Shown here: positions 1 to 9,252 of the stretch, in pieces
Numbering within the stretch: position 1 is the first letter of the stretch
Layout of the letters: each line of letters starts with the position of its first letter
Assembly (NCBI GenBank): GCA_002307295.1
Contig: DBTY01000025.1
Location: forward strand, 1-64,000
DNA length: 64,000 nt
Direction of reading: 5' to 3'
Origin: Ignavibacteriales bacterium UBA1304
GTDB lineage: Bacteria > Bacteroidota > Ignavibacteria > Ignavibacteriales > Ignavibacteriaceae
The notes under the pieces: generated by a model
The model's input: the letters and a program-made list of their open reading frames with translations, nothing else
The model's database searches: none
Told to the model about the DNA's origin: nothing
Program-made: the position numbers and the translations under genes

Positions 1-65
1 GTTTGCGCGTTTAGATTTAGGCAAATTCCCAACATAGCTACAAGAAGGTATGACATCTTTTTCAT
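1..65 (-). CDS. N-terminus of a secreted protein (partial)
   Basis: Only the first 21 codons lie in the window. The reverse strand reads MKKMSYLLVAMLGICLNLNA followed by Q, a typical signal peptide with a lysine n-region, a hydrophobic core and an A-Q cleavage context. The ATG is at 65-63 and is preceded by GGAGAAAGC, a good ribosome binding site. The body of the protein lies outside the window, so its function cannot be told. Confidence 0.7.
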   Translation of the reverse strand, partial: MKKMSYLLVAMLGICLNLNAQ

Positions 66-592
66 GCTTTCTCCATTTTAATTGTTTGTAAAAGTGATTG
101 AACGTTTATTTGTAAGCCCCTGAATGAATTGATTTTTTCGATATGACAGAATTGTTTTTTTATTCGTAATAACTTATTGAAATTGTTATCGCTACAAAAA
201 TTATTCTGCGTATTACAACACATACGTCTACTTACAGATCTATTCGTCCGCTGATACGTTTTTGTTTTATCAGCCAATAGCTCTGAATAAATAGAGTCAT
301 ATTTCTTTTCTGAAATCAGGATTTGGGTATAGAATCGCATAATCCTTTGCTTCCGTTTAGCATTTTTATATATGAATATTTTATTTAGGGACACACAATT
401 TTTAGGTTCAAAACGCCCATCTTTTCAGTCAACAGATCATACCCGCCCAAGGTATAATGCTTTGTAAGTGTATTATCGTAATTTTTTTTAATTAGTTTAT
501 TTTTCAATAATCGACAAGAAAATTAATCAATATGATTATTCTATATAACCGGAATTTGAGGATAAAGAATGAGTCTCAAAGCCATTATTTTA
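66..592. other. Long AT-rich intergenic region
   Basis: About 530 bases separate the start of the partial secreted-protein gene from the terminator of the chemoreceptor gene. A 110-codon minus-strand frame (62-394) crosses it. Its predicted product is compositionally odd, matches no family I recognise, and its end overlaps the next gene's start codon, so I do not call it. The promoter of the partial gene at 1-65 should lie here, but I see no convincing -35/-10 pair, RNA gene or repeat. Confidence 0.5.
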
Positions 593-631
593 ATAAAAAA
601 AAGCCTGACAGATTTATTCCCCCGCCAGGCT
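593..631 (-). terminator. Rho-independent terminator after the chemoreceptor gene
   Basis: On the minus strand AGCCTG and CAGGCT (602-631) pair around a roughly 18-base loop and are followed by a run of eight Ts (plus-strand A-run just below 602). It lies 24 bases past the stop codon of the chemoreceptor gene, closing the porin / chemoreceptor unit. Confidence 0.8.
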
Positions 632-654
632 CTTTACAAATAGGCTTTCTGTAG

Positions 655-3600
655 CTATCTATGCTTCACAATGGCAGTTTTTTTAACTGAACCGCGGTCA
701 TTTATTTTGAATTGATCGACTAATTTTTCTAAGTTAAGAGTTAACCTGTTCAGGTCTTCAGCGGCTTGAGCAATCTGGTTAGTACCGGAAGCGCTTTCCT
801 GCGTAACGCTGCTAATAGCCTCTATGCTCTTGCTTATTTCGCTTGCAGCTGACGATTGTTCTTCGCTTGCGGCGGCCACCTGCGAAACATTATCTACAAC
901 TCTTTCGGCGCTAGCAATTATTTCCTTAAGAGAGTCGCCCGCTTCATTAGTAAGTATTATACCGGCATTAACCTCTTTAGCGCCTTCATCCATAGCAAGA
1001 ACCGCATCAGCCGTATCCTTCTGGATTTTTTTAATTGTATCCGCTATTTCCTTAGTAGCCTTTGTAGTTCTTTCGGCAAGTTTACGCACTTCATCGGCAA
1101 CAACGGCAAAGCCTCTTCCCTGTTCGCCCGCTCTGGCGGCTTCAATAGCCGCATTTAAAGCAAGCAGGTTTGTCTGGTTTGCTATATCGTCAATAACTTG
1201 CGCAATTTCTCCAATTTGGTCGCTGCTTTCGCCAAGAGCCTGAACTTTTTCAGAAGACTTCTTTACAACTTTGGCAATTCTGTTCATGCCTTCAATAGTG
1301 TTGCTAACAACTTTACCGCCTTCTTTAGCCTTTTGCCCGGCGTCTTTTGCGTTAGTCGCTGCGTTTGTTGCATTTTTAGTATTATCAAGAATCGTTTTAG
1401 TCATTTGTTCAATAGCTCCGGCTACTTCTGCGGCCTGTTGAGTCTGCTCGCTTGCGCCAGCGGCCATTTCTTCTGTGCTTGAACTTATCTGGTTGCTTGC
1501 GCTTGCAGTAGCGGATACGGCCTCTGAAACGTCATTCAAGGCTTTGTTCAAGGATTCAGCCACGGCGTTTATGCTATTTTTAATGAGCTGATGATCGCCC
1601 TTATAATCGCTGGTTATCCTAATCGTCATATCGCCTAAAGACATTTTTTCAAGAGCCTTTACTCCTTCGTTTATTGGAATAACAATTGAGTCTAACGTAT
1701 CGTTTACCCCTTTGATTATTTTCCCATAATCGCCAAGATGTTTTGACGCGTCGGCTCTTTGGCTGAGTCTGCCTTCAACGGCATTATCTGAAAGCATAAT
1801 CATATCTGTAATTAGCGCATTAATTGACGCAAAACATGTGTTTAAGTTAATTTTTACGTCGTTAAACTCGCCATGATATTCATCTGTAATTTGTTCTGGT
1901 ATTTCGCCTTTAGATATGTTGTTTATATTACCGGCCATAAAATGGATTGGACCGACTAAGGCTTCAATGATTTCATTAATTCTGCCAATCAGCCTTTCCC
2001 ACGTCCCCAAAAATAGTTTTTGGTTCCCGCGATCTGTGAGAACTCCGTTTCGCATATTGTTGGCAATCCTATCCATGCCTCTGAAAATAGTAGCTACAGT
2101 TTTAATAAGATCATTTAGATTATTCTTAATCCCGTTGAAATCGCCTTTAAACTCTTCAGTTATAGGCTCTGACATTTCGCCGTTCTTAATTTTTTCTATA
2201 TAATCTGCCGCGGCATTCAACGGAGTAATTACAGCGTCAAGAGTATTGTTAACTCCTTCAACTATTTTTCTGAAATCTCCTTGATGCTTTGAAGCGTCTG
2301 CGCGCGTTTTCAAGTCTCCTTCAATTGCAGTAGCCGAAAGAGCGTTCATATCGTTTACAAGAGCTCTTATTGTGTCTGTGCATATATTAAGATCGTGCTT
2401 TATACTGTCGTAGTCCCCTTTATATTTTTCATTTATTCTTTCAGGTATTTCTCCTTTCGAAATATCAGTTATGTTTTTTCCCATAAATCTGATATATTTT
2501 ATCAGAGTATCCATAATAGAATTTATATCTTCAATCAATATACTCCAGGAGCCTACAACCATTTGCGATTTGCCTCTGTCATTAAAGTTGCCATCAAGTA
2601 TGCTAAGGCTTATTCGATGGATTCCAGTAGTGATAAGATTTGTTGAGTGTATTAAATCGTTAATACTTGTCTTTATTTCGTTGAAATCGCCCTTCAGGTC
2701 TTTTTCAATTTTCGCTGGAATTACGCCTTTGCTTATATTATTCATATAAGTAGAAGCCAACTTCAGAGGTTCTGTCACTGCATCAAGAGTGCCGTTAACG
2801 CCTTCAACAATTCTCCTGAAATCTCCCTGATGTTTTGTTATATCCGCTCTTGCATCTAACCTGCCTTCAACGGCGCCGGCAGAAAGTGAATAAACGTCCG
2901 TTATTACAAGTTTAATGGAATCGATACATACGTTTAGGTTGTTTTTTATTTCGTTAAAGTCGCCGTAATATTGTTCAGTTATTTTTGGAGGAATATCGCC
3001 TTTGCTAATTCTATCCATATATTCAGCCGCCATATTCAACGGAAGGATTACTGCGTCTAAAGTGCTGTTTATACCCGCAACGATGTCTTTATATCCGCCT
3101 TTAAAAAGCCCGGCATTACCGCGAATAGAAAGGTTGCCGTCTTTTGCTGATTCCGAAAGCTGCGAAACCTCTTTTACAAGATTTTTGAATGTATCAGATA
3201 CATTGATAAGACTTATTGACAATATATCTTTTTCAGATTTTGGAACAATTTTAGCGTCCATGTTGCCATCGGCAATTTTTTGGCTCATTTCGCTTTGTTC
3301 TTTAATATTGCCAACCATAACCTCAAATGAACCGGCAAGACTGCCAATTTCATCTTCGGTGTCAGAATCTATGCTTATGTCAGTATCGCCAAGCGCTATT
3401 TTTTTAGCAGCGTCATTAAGCGTTTTTATTGGACGGCTTATCTTGAGCGAAACGTAGTATCCGAACCCTATAGCTAATAATATTGCCGCAATTATTGCAA
3501 TAAAAAAATAGTTTTTAATAGCAGCCATTTCTATTTCAACGTCTTCAAGATATATGCCGGTGCCGATAATCCAGCCCCATTGCTTGTATGCTCTTACATA

Positions 3601-4095
3601 GGATACTTTGGGTTGAGGGTCTTTAAAGCCGGGTTTTAATTGATTATAGACGAGAAAGCCGCCGGTGTCTTTTTGGCAAATTTGCACTATTTGAAGATAA
3701 ATAGAATTGCCGTCAGCGTCTTTAATAACGCTTGCATCCTGCCCGGCCATTTTAGGCCGAAGCGGATGCATAATAATCTTAGGAGCAAAATCATTTATCC
3801 AGAAATACTCTTTACCATTGCCATATCTGAGCTTTGAAATTCTTTTCATCGCTCTATTTTGCCCTTCTATAAGGTCAAACTCCCCTTTATTAATCCTATC
3901 CTGATATTCAGTGACTAACGAATAGGCTATTTCAACTGCATTTTTGGTCTGTATTTTCTTTTCATCGATTAATAATTCTTTAACGTTCGGAAGAACATAT
4001 AAGAGTAGAATAAGCGTCACAGGAATTATAGAGAATATTGAAATGCTTAATATTTTCGCAAAAATGCTCCAATTCTTAAACGATTTCGATTTCAT
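655..4095 (-). CDS. Poly-HAMP methyl-accepting chemotaxis protein with sCache sensor
   Basis: Transmembrane chemoreceptor of 1,146 residues. TM1 is at about 14-36, a periplasmic single-Cache (sCache_2-like) domain at about 40-190 (YGNGKEYFWINDFAPKIIMH), TM2 at 196-217 and a canonical HAMP at about 218-270. The region from about 320 to 880 is six tandem units of about 92 residues, each looking like two HAMP modules (recurring GDF-x-x-I and NLN blocks). The C-terminal signalling domain carries the hairpin-tip signature IANQTNLLALNAAIEAARAG. There is no NWETF-type tail for CheR/CheB docking. SD AAGGA precedes the ATG. It lies 20 bases after the porin gene, so the two are probably co-transcribed. 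The ligand is unknown; many sCache_2 domains bind small organic acids. The family is certain, the repeat interpretation is from reading the protein. Confidence 0.95.
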   Translation of the reverse strand: MKSKSFKNWSIFAKILSISIFSIIPVTLILLLYVLPNVKELLIDEKKIQTKNAVEIAYSLVTEYQDRINKGEFDLIEGQNRAMKRISKLRYGNGKEYFWINDFAPKIIMHPLRPKMAGQDASVIKDADGNSIYLQIVQICQKDTGGFLVYNQLKPGFKDPQPKVSYVRAYKQWGWIIGTGIYLEDVEIEMAAIKNYFFIAIIAAILLAIGFGYYVSLKISRPIKTLNDAAKKIALGDTDISIDSDTEDEIGSLAGSFEVMVGNIKEQSEMSQKIADGNMDAKIVPKSEKDILSISLINVSDTFKNLVKEVSQLSESAKDGNLSIRGNAGLFKGGYKDIVAGINSTLDAVILPLNMAAEYMDRISKGDIPPKITEQYYGDFNEIKNNLNVCIDSIKLVITDVYSLSAGAVEGRLDARADITKHQGDFRRIVEGVNGTLDAVTEPLKLASTYMNNISKGVIPAKIEKDLKGDFNEIKTSINDLIHSTNLITTGIHRISLSILDGNFNDRGKSQMVVGSWSILIEDINSIMDTLIKYIRFMGKNITDISKGEIPERINEKYKGDYDSIKHDLNICTDTIRALVNDMNALSATAIEGDLKTRADASKHQGDFRKIVEGVNNTLDAVITPLNAAADYIEKIKNGEMSEPITEEFKGDFNGIKNNLNDLIKTVATIFRGMDRIANNMRNGVLTDRGNQKLFLGTWERLIGRINEIIEALVGPIHFMAGNINNISKGEIPEQITDEYHGEFNDVKINLNTCFASINALITDMIMLSDNAVEGRLSQRADASKHLGDYGKIIKGVNDTLDSIVIPINEGVKALEKMSLGDMTIRITSDYKGDHQLIKNSINAVAESLNKALNDVSEAVSATASASNQISSSTEEMAAGASEQTQQAAEVAGAIEQMTKTILDNTKNATNAATNAKDAGQKAKEGGKVVSNTIEGMNRIAKVVKKSSEKVQALGESSDQIGEIAQVIDDIANQTNLLALNAAIEAARAGEQGRGFAVVADEVRKLAERTTKATKEIADTIKKIQKDTADAVLAMDEGAKEVNAGIILTNEAGDSLKEIIASAERVVDNVSQVAAASEEQSSAASEISKSIEAISSVTQESASGTNQIAQAAEDLNRLTLNLEKLVDQFKINDRGSVKKTAIVKHR

Positions 4096-4115
4096 TTTTT
4101 CCTTTTTATTGCATA

Positions 4116-5279
4116 TTAGAAATTAATTATTGAGTGAAAGAACAATTTTGTATCGTTATCGGTCTTTGTTGCGCTTAACTTAGAAGGATTACGTTTAATT
4201 GCCTGCGTAGCCTGATAATCTAGCACAAGAGTTACTTTTTCGTGCAGTTTGTAAGATACGCCAGCGATTGCAAGATTATTTCTTGTTTCGTCATTATCTT
4301 TATTAGGATCATTTGCGTAATAAGAATCATATCTCCAAAGCAAAGCTAATTTATTGTGTAGTTCTGCAATTGGCACTTTAATTTCGCCAAATACCGATAA
4401 ACCGTTACCTGTAGCTACTTTATCAAGGTTAGTAATGTCTGCGTCTTTTCTTACGTCATATTCTGCATTAGCCGAAAAGAATGAGTAAGTATAGCTGAAT
4501 AAACCGCCAAAACGGTCTCTCTGAGCGGCTGTTCCAAGAACGCTTAGGTTGCTTCCTTTATATCCATATCCGGCAAGGGTTAAACCTTTTAAGGCGTTGC
4601 TAGATGAAAACGGAGTTAATGTTAATCTTGCGCCATAATCTTTATAACGATTTGATTCCGGAGCTGTATATCCGCTGCCGTTTAATATAAACGCAGAAAT
4701 TTCGCCTAACTTAGAAGGCAAATTGTATGAAGCAGATACGCCTAAATCAGCGCTTGAAAAGTAGGAGTCTTTATCGGTTATTCCTGAAGAAATACCTCTG
4801 TACTTCCAGTAAGTATCTACAAATCCAACCCATACTGTTGGTATCATACCTAATTTAATTGAAAAATCGTTTGTAGGCGCATAATCGATATATGCAAATT
4901 TAATCCTCATAGCTAAACCGGCATAATAACTGCCTGTAGCCGCATTTCTGAAAATGTCGGAAGTGAAATTAAATTTTGCATTAGAGTAAATATCTCCCTT
5001 TGCAGTAAGATACATTCTATCAAAATCAAATTTATTAAAATCTTTTCCATCGGTTCCGTTATTAGTAGTATAGGAATAATAAATAAAAGCCTGGCCTCCT
5101 ACCTGAATTGGAGCAACAGGAGCGGTCTTTACTTCTTTTAGTTTATTTAATTCCTTTTCTAAACGGTCCAGCCTTTCAGAAAGCGAATCGCTATCTGGTT
5201 TTGCCTGAAACGAAAACGACTGAGTTTGAAAAGTCAGCAATAGTAGAATCGTTAAAGGGACATATATGTATTTCTTCAT
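4116..5279 (-). CDS. Outer-membrane porin-like beta-barrel protein
   Basis: A 387-residue protein with a signal peptide (1 to about 24), a short coiled coil (LSERLDRLEKELNKLKEV, about 33-50) and then alternating aromatic/polar beta strands to a C-terminal Phe (FFHSIINF), as expected for an outer-membrane barrel inserted by the Bam complex. The coiled coil plus barrel plan resembles phosphate-selective (OprP/OprO-type) and other trimeric porins. AGAGGTAAAG is a strong ribosome binding site. It is upstream of, and probably in one operon with, the chemoreceptor gene. The transported solute cannot be read from the sequence. Confidence 0.75.
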   Translation of the reverse strand: MKKYIYVPLTILLLLTFQTQSFSFQAKPDSDSLSERLDRLEKELNKLKEVKTAPVAPIQVGGQAFIYYSYTTNNGTDGKDFNKFDFDRMYLTAKGDIYSNAKFNFTSDIFRNAATGSYYAGLAMRIKFAYIDYAPTNDFSIKLGMIPTVWVGFVDTYWKYRGISSGITDKDSYFSSADLGVSASYNLPSKLGEISAFILNGSGYTAPESNRYKDYGARLTLTPFSSSNALKGLTLAGYGYKGSNLSVLGTAAQRDRFGGLFSYTYSFFSANAEYDVRKDADITNLDKVATGNGLSVFGEIKVPIAELHNKLALLWRYDSYYANDPNKDNDETRNNLAIAGVSYKLHEKVTLVLDYQATQAIKRNPSKLSATKTDNDTKLFFHSIINF

Positions 5280-5439
5280 TCTTTACCTCTATTTATTGAT
5301 TTATTAATTGCCACAGTAATTTACACAATAATTGTACCGGACAAATCCTTAACAATTACTTAATATTAGTGAAATATTGTGGGTAATATTGATTAGTTGG
5401 ATAATATTGGTCACAGAATCAGATAGAACCTATTATTTT

Positions 5440-6321
5440 CTACGAGTTTTCTTCTGGTTCAATATGGACCACTACCCTGCTTTTTGTGATTTCTTTCTGT
5501 ATAGTTTCTTCAACTATGTTAGAAATTTCGTGAGCTGTTTTGATATTTAATTTATTATCTACGTGAATATTTAATTCTATGAGCGTCTCCGCTCCTGAGT
5601 TTCTTACTCTGATATCGTGCACTTCAATTACTTCCGGAATGCTTAATGTAAGTTGAGTTAATTTTTCTTTTACTCCAATTGGAGCCTTATCTAATAAAAC
5701 GTCTATGGCTCTTTTACCTAATCTTATGCTTATCATAATTACAATTATAGCTACTACTAAAGCCGCCGCTGAATCCGCATAATGAAATCCGAATGAGTAT
5801 ACGGCAAGCCCGATTAGCACTACTCCAGAGCTGAATATATCGGTTGAAAAATGTAACGCGTCGGCTTCTAAAGCCTGGCTGTTATATTTTTTTGCTATCC
5901 GCAATAGCGCTCTGGAACGGGTAAAATCTATAATCATTGAAAATATTATTACAAAGAAGCCCCATGCAGATACGTCCACCGGAACAGCTTTGCCTAATAA
6001 CCTGTGTATAACTTCATAAATAATCCAAACGCATGTTATCAGCAAAAGCAAAGTCTCAATTAGAGCCGATAAATTTTCCACTTTGCCATGCCCGTACTGA
6101 TGATCTTCGTCGGCTGGTTTACTTGCGACCCTGACTGCCAGTAAAGTTACCAATGCGGCAATAAGATCTAATCCCGAATGCGCAGCTTCGGATAAGATAC
6201 CAAGACTGTTTGTCCATAGTCCTATGCCTAATTTAAACCCGGTGAGAAAAACGGCCGCAATAACAGAAGTCAGAGCTATCCGTTTTTTTTCTTTTTCTTC
6301 TATTTTATCTGCAAAGCTCAT
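5440..6321 (-). CDS. Cation diffusion facilitator (CDF) metal exporter
   Basis: A 293-residue inner-membrane divalent-cation/proton antiporter of the CDF family (six TM helices plus a cytoplasmic ferredoxin-like C-terminal domain). The metal site is visible as HSGLD (H48, D52) in TM2 and HFSTD (H157, D161) in TM5; the TM2 site has His where FieF has Asp, so the metal may be Zn, Fe, Co or Ni. The loop DHQYGHGK is typical of the family. The C-terminal domain ends with RVVVHIEPEE. The frame is open upstream to 6468, but those 49 residues are not conserved-looking and run through a palindrome, so I start at the Met of MSFADKIEEK. Confidence 0.9.
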   Translation of the reverse strand: MSFADKIEEKEKKRIALTSVIAAVFLTGFKLGIGLWTNSLGILSEAAHSGLDLIAALVTLLAVRVASKPADEDHQYGHGKVENLSALIETLLLLITCVWIIYEVIHRLLGKAVPVDVSAWGFFVIIFSMIIDFTRSRALLRIAKKYNSQALEADALHFSTDIFSSGVVLIGLAVYSFGFHYADSAAALVVAIIVIMISIRLGKRAIDVLLDKAPIGVKEKLTQLTLSIPEVIEVHDIRVRNSGAETLIELNIHVDNKLNIKTAHEISNIVEETIQKEITKSRVVVHIEPEENS

Positions 6322-6435
6322 CAGTTCAATTATTTTTAATTTAAAGAATAAAGCGTAAAGATAATAATTTTCCCGGAAAGAAATAAACCAAATAGTAAAA
6401 TAAAATTTCCCATTAATTGAGGCGTCGGGGCGATA

Positions 6436-6463
6436 GTCGGGGCGATTCATGAATCGCCCCGAC
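6436..6463. repeat. Perfect 28-bp palindrome (REP-like)
   Basis: The half-site GTCGGGGCGATTCA is followed at once by its exact reverse complement. A direct copy of GTCGGGGCGA sits 12 bases earlier (6424-6433). It lies between the CDF gene and the upstream hypothetical gene and is GC-rich against AT-rich surroundings. It could form a stem in RNA but lacks a flanking T-run on either strand, so it is not a classic terminator. It resembles the dispersed extragenic palindromes of many genomes. Confidence 0.75.
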
Positions 6464-6475
6464 CTCAACTAAAAA

Positions 6476-7234
6476 CTAATACGCCTTATGAAACAGATTT
6501 TCGTATTCTTTTACGTAATCCATTTTCTTATCCAATTTATACACTAACGCTAATTTTCTTATTGCGCTGTGAATAATATCTTTTTTAGAAAACATTATCT
6601 GGTTTGTCATAAAAGAATTTTCATAATAAATGCTATCCGCCCCCGCCCCTGCTTCGCAGCTTTCATTGCCAATATTTAGTTTAAATTTTTGCAGACCTTC
6701 AATAGCAAAACTAAAACTCAGCAAGCCATTAAAACCAAGAGCAGAATAATATTTATCGGCAGACTGCAATAGTTCGTCAATTCTTGCAATAATTTCGCTA
6801 AACCTTATAACGCGTTCAGGTTCTTTATCTAGTTCTTCTATTTTACCAAAAAGATGTTGTCCGTAATAATAAACTCCCAGACAGTTTAATTCCACATAAT
6901 ATGCAAAATTATTATTAAAGCAGCCAAGACTAATACCATCAGGATCCAATTCAATAGAATTATTTTTATTCAGTTCAATAGTATTGTCTTCGCTTTGTTC
7001 AATAGGGAATTTTTTCCCCGCATCGAAATAATCTTCGATATATATATCATTTAATATTTCAGGTAGTTTATCTGGCGGACATAAAGGTTTTTGGAGTAAA
7101 AATGGAGATAATATCAAAGTCATCTTGCTGATAGCTCGCGCGGAATTGAAGTTCCCTCTTTTTATCGCTTCCTCACGCTCCAAATTGTAAAAACTATCAA
7201 ACCGCCGGGCCGCTTCTTTTTTTACATCTTTCAT
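6476..7234 (-). CDS. Hypothetical protein
   Basis: A 252-residue soluble-looking protein with no signal peptide or membrane segment. I do not recognise the family. Visible features are a helical N-terminal part with many charged residues (KKEAARRFDSFYNLEREEA), an acidic Asn-rich middle (about 80-105) and a helical C-terminal third. The start has a good ribosome binding site (AAAGGAAACAATATG). It stands alone between the palindrome at 6436-6463 and a 319-base gap. Confidence 0.6.
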   Translation of the reverse strand: MKDVKKEAARRFDSFYNLEREEAIKRGNFNSARAISKMTLILSPFLLQKPLCPPDKLPEILNDIYIEDYFDAGKKFPIEQSEDNTIELNKNNSIELDPDGISLGCFNNNFAYYVELNCLGVYYYGQHLFGKIEELDKEPERVIRFSEIIARIDELLQSADKYYSALGFNGLLSFSFAIEGLQKFKLNIGNESCEAGAGADSIYYENSFMTNQIMFSKKDIIHSAIRKLALVYKLDKKMDYVKEYENLFHKAY

Positions 7235-7553
7235 ATTGTTTCCTTTCTTTAGTGCGTTATTTTTGTCCGCAGTATCTTTTAGTATACTATGCGGTTGAAA
7301 TATTAATTTTCTAATAATTCTATTTTATGGTTTTCTTCCACAGTCTTAACAACCTACACTATTCCGAACGATCCCTCGGCGATAAAAGAATTGAGAGTTC
7401 AATTGCATTTTGTAATTTATGCTATACCTACTCTAAATGCAATAGTATTTTTAATATAATTAATAAAGAAATTTTCAGTTTCCATATATTAATATTTGGG
7501 TAACTACATACTCAAAACAAGCTCGTTTATAATATATGTTATTACTTATTCCC
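7235..7553. other. Non-coding gap between the ABC operon and a hypothetical gene
   Basis: These 319 bases hold the leader of the minus-strand hypothetical gene (ribosome binding site at about 7240; a TATACT box at 7286-7281 on the minus strand could be its -10, without a good -35) and the downstream end of the ABC permease gene. I see no clear terminator, RNA gene or repeat. Confidence 0.4.
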
Positions 7554-8363
7554 CTACCCCTTAACGCTCCCCATCATAATTCCTTTTATATAATACTTTT
7601 GCAAAACTAAAAATACAAGAAGCACCGGTATTATGGTTACAACCGATCCGGCCATCATTAATTCGGTATCCTGCGCATGTTCGCCCATTAAATTGGCTAA
7701 AGCTACGGGCATTGTATACATAGACGAATCCGTCATAACAATAAGAGGCCAGAGAAAATCGTTCCATGTGCCCATAAATGTAAATATGCCAAGCGTTACC
7801 AATATTGGCTTACAAAGCGGTATTATTATTCTGCTATAAATCTGAAACTCGCTTGCTCCGTCTATTTTTGCGGCTTCTATTAAACTATCAGGAATTGAAT
7901 AAGCAAACTGCCGTATCAAAAATATGCCAAATATGCTCGCCATTCCTGGAATAATAATTGCAAAATAAGTATTGATTAGCCCCATATTTTTGAGCATTAA
8001 AAATACTGGCAGCATTGTTACCTGCCCCGGAATAATCATTGAACTAAGCAACAGTTTAAACAAACTTTTTTTGCCTGCAAAACGGTGTTTTGCAAAAGCA
8101 TATCCAGCCATCGAGTTTAGTAAAAGTGAACAAACTGTAACGCCGACTGATATTATCAAACTATTCAATAGAAAGCGCGTTAGATTTAGTCTTGTAAACA
8201 GGCTCTTATATTGCTCAAACGTTACATGTTCTGGAATAAACCTTGGCGGATAAACGCTTGCCGCTCCATTAGGCATAAGCGACGCCGATATCATCCAGAA
8301 AAACGGAAGCAATGCGCAAATTGCAATTACTATAACTAACGAATAAATTATAAACTTTTTCAT
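7554..8363 (-). CDS. ABC sugar importer permease (MalG/CUT1 type), locus A
   Basis: A 269-residue inner-membrane permease with six predicted helices and the EAA loop EAAKIDGASEFQIYSRIIIP that contacts the ATPase. The N-terminal MISASLMPNGAA stretch and the C-terminal KGIMMGSVKG are typical of the MalG-like half of CUT1 oligosaccharide importers. It starts one base after the stop codon of the MalF-like gene and is the last gene of the operon. No ATP-binding subunit follows, so a shared MsmX/MalK-type ATPase encoded elsewhere is inferred. The likely cargo is beta-1,2-gluco-oligosaccharides, judged from the linked enzymes. Confidence 0.93.
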   Translation of the reverse strand: MKKFIIYSLVIVIAICALLPFFWMISASLMPNGAASVYPPRFIPEHVTFEQYKSLFTRLNLTRFLLNSLIISVGVTVCSLLLNSMAGYAFAKHRFAGKKSLFKLLLSSMIIPGQVTMLPVFLMLKNMGLINTYFAIIIPGMASIFGIFLIRQFAYSIPDSLIEAAKIDGASEFQIYSRIIIPLCKPILVTLGIFTFMGTWNDFLWPLIVMTDSSMYTMPVALANLMGEHAQDTELMMAGSVVTIIPVLLVFLVLQKYYIKGIMMGSVKG

Positions 8364-8364
8364 A

Positions 8365-9252
8365 TTAGTCCTCCGTCTCTTTTTGTAGTTTGAACTGAAT
8401 CAAAGTAGCCGCAAGTATAATCAAAAAGAGCGCAAACGCTAACGCCGTTGAATACCCCATATTCCACCAACGGAAACCTTCCTGATACATATACAAAACA
8501 ATACTAAGCGTGCTGTTTAATGGTCCTCCCTGAGTCATTACATATGGTTCCGCAAAAAGCTGGAAGTATCCAATCATAGTAATTACGCTTATAAATAATG
8601 TGGTCGGCGCAAGCATTGGGATTGTAATTTTTTTAAACTGCTGCCACTCGTTAGCGCCTTCCATAACCGCGGCTTCGTATAAATACTCAGGTATGTTCTG
8701 AAGTCCAGCAATAAAAATAATCATGTTGTAACCAAAGTTTTTCCATACCGCCATAATTATAATTGCAGGCATAGAAAACTTAGGGTCGCCAAGCCAGTCA
8801 ATTTCATGTATCCCAACAAAGCCCAGCAGATAATTAAGCATGCCGTAATGCGGATGATAAATAAAACGCCAGACTATAGCTACAGCTACTAATGTAGTTA
8901 CAACCGGAAGAAAATATGTAAGTCTGAATAACCCCTTAAGTTTTACTACTTTACTGTTTAATAAGAGCGCCGCGCTTAACGATACCATTACAGAAAGCGG
9001 CCCGCCTATTATCACAAAATAAAACGTGTTTTTTAGCGAAAGCCAAAAAGTAGGATTGCCAAACAGTTTGATATAGTTATCAAACCCCACAAACCGTACG
9101 TAAGAAAAATTGCCTAACGAATAAATATCAAAATCTGTAAAGCTCATTACTAAAGCCGCCAGAACAGGCAAGAAAAAGAATACTAGTATAACGGCTAATG
9201 AAGGAGCCACAAAAAATAACAACATTGTAAGATTTGAATTGTCTCTTTTCAT
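8365..9252 (-). CDS. ABC sugar importer permease (MalF/CUT1 type), locus A
   Basis: A 295-residue permease with six predicted helices and an EAA loop EAAVMEGANEWQQFKKITIP. GGPLNSTLSIVLYMYQ and the FRWWNMGYSTALAF segment are hallmarks of the MalF-like CUT1 half. Its ATG overlaps the TGA of the binding-protein gene by four bases (ATGA), which implies translational coupling. Together with the adjacent MalG-like permease and lipoprotein it forms the importer of locus A. Confidence 0.93.
   Translation of the reverse strand: MKRDNSNLTMLLFFVAPSLAVILVFFFLPVLAALVMSFTDFDIYSLGNFSYVRFVGFDNYIKLFGNPTFWLSLKNTFYFVIIGGPLSVMVSLSAALLLNSKVVKLKGLFRLTYFLPVVTTLVAVAIVWRFIYHPHYGMLNYLLGFVGIHEIDWLGDPKFSMPAIIIMAVWKNFGYNMIIFIAGLQNIPEYLYEAAVMEGANEWQQFKKITIPMLAPTTLFISVITMIGYFQLFAEPYVMTQGGPLNSTLSIVLYMYQEGFRWWNMGYSTALAFALFLIILAATLIQFKLQKETED

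Noticed and set aside
62..394. A 110-codon minus-strand frame in the first intergenic region
   Set aside because: Odd Cys/Asn/Lys-rich composition, no recognisable family, no ribosome binding site of note, and its end overlaps the better supported start at 65.
824..1243. Plus-strand 139-codon frame opposite the chemoreceptor signalling domain
   Set aside because: Ser/Ala-rich antisense shadow of a strongly conserved coding region.
6322..6468. 49-residue N-terminal extension of the CDF transporter
   Set aside because: It runs over the palindrome and precedes the family's normal N-terminus.
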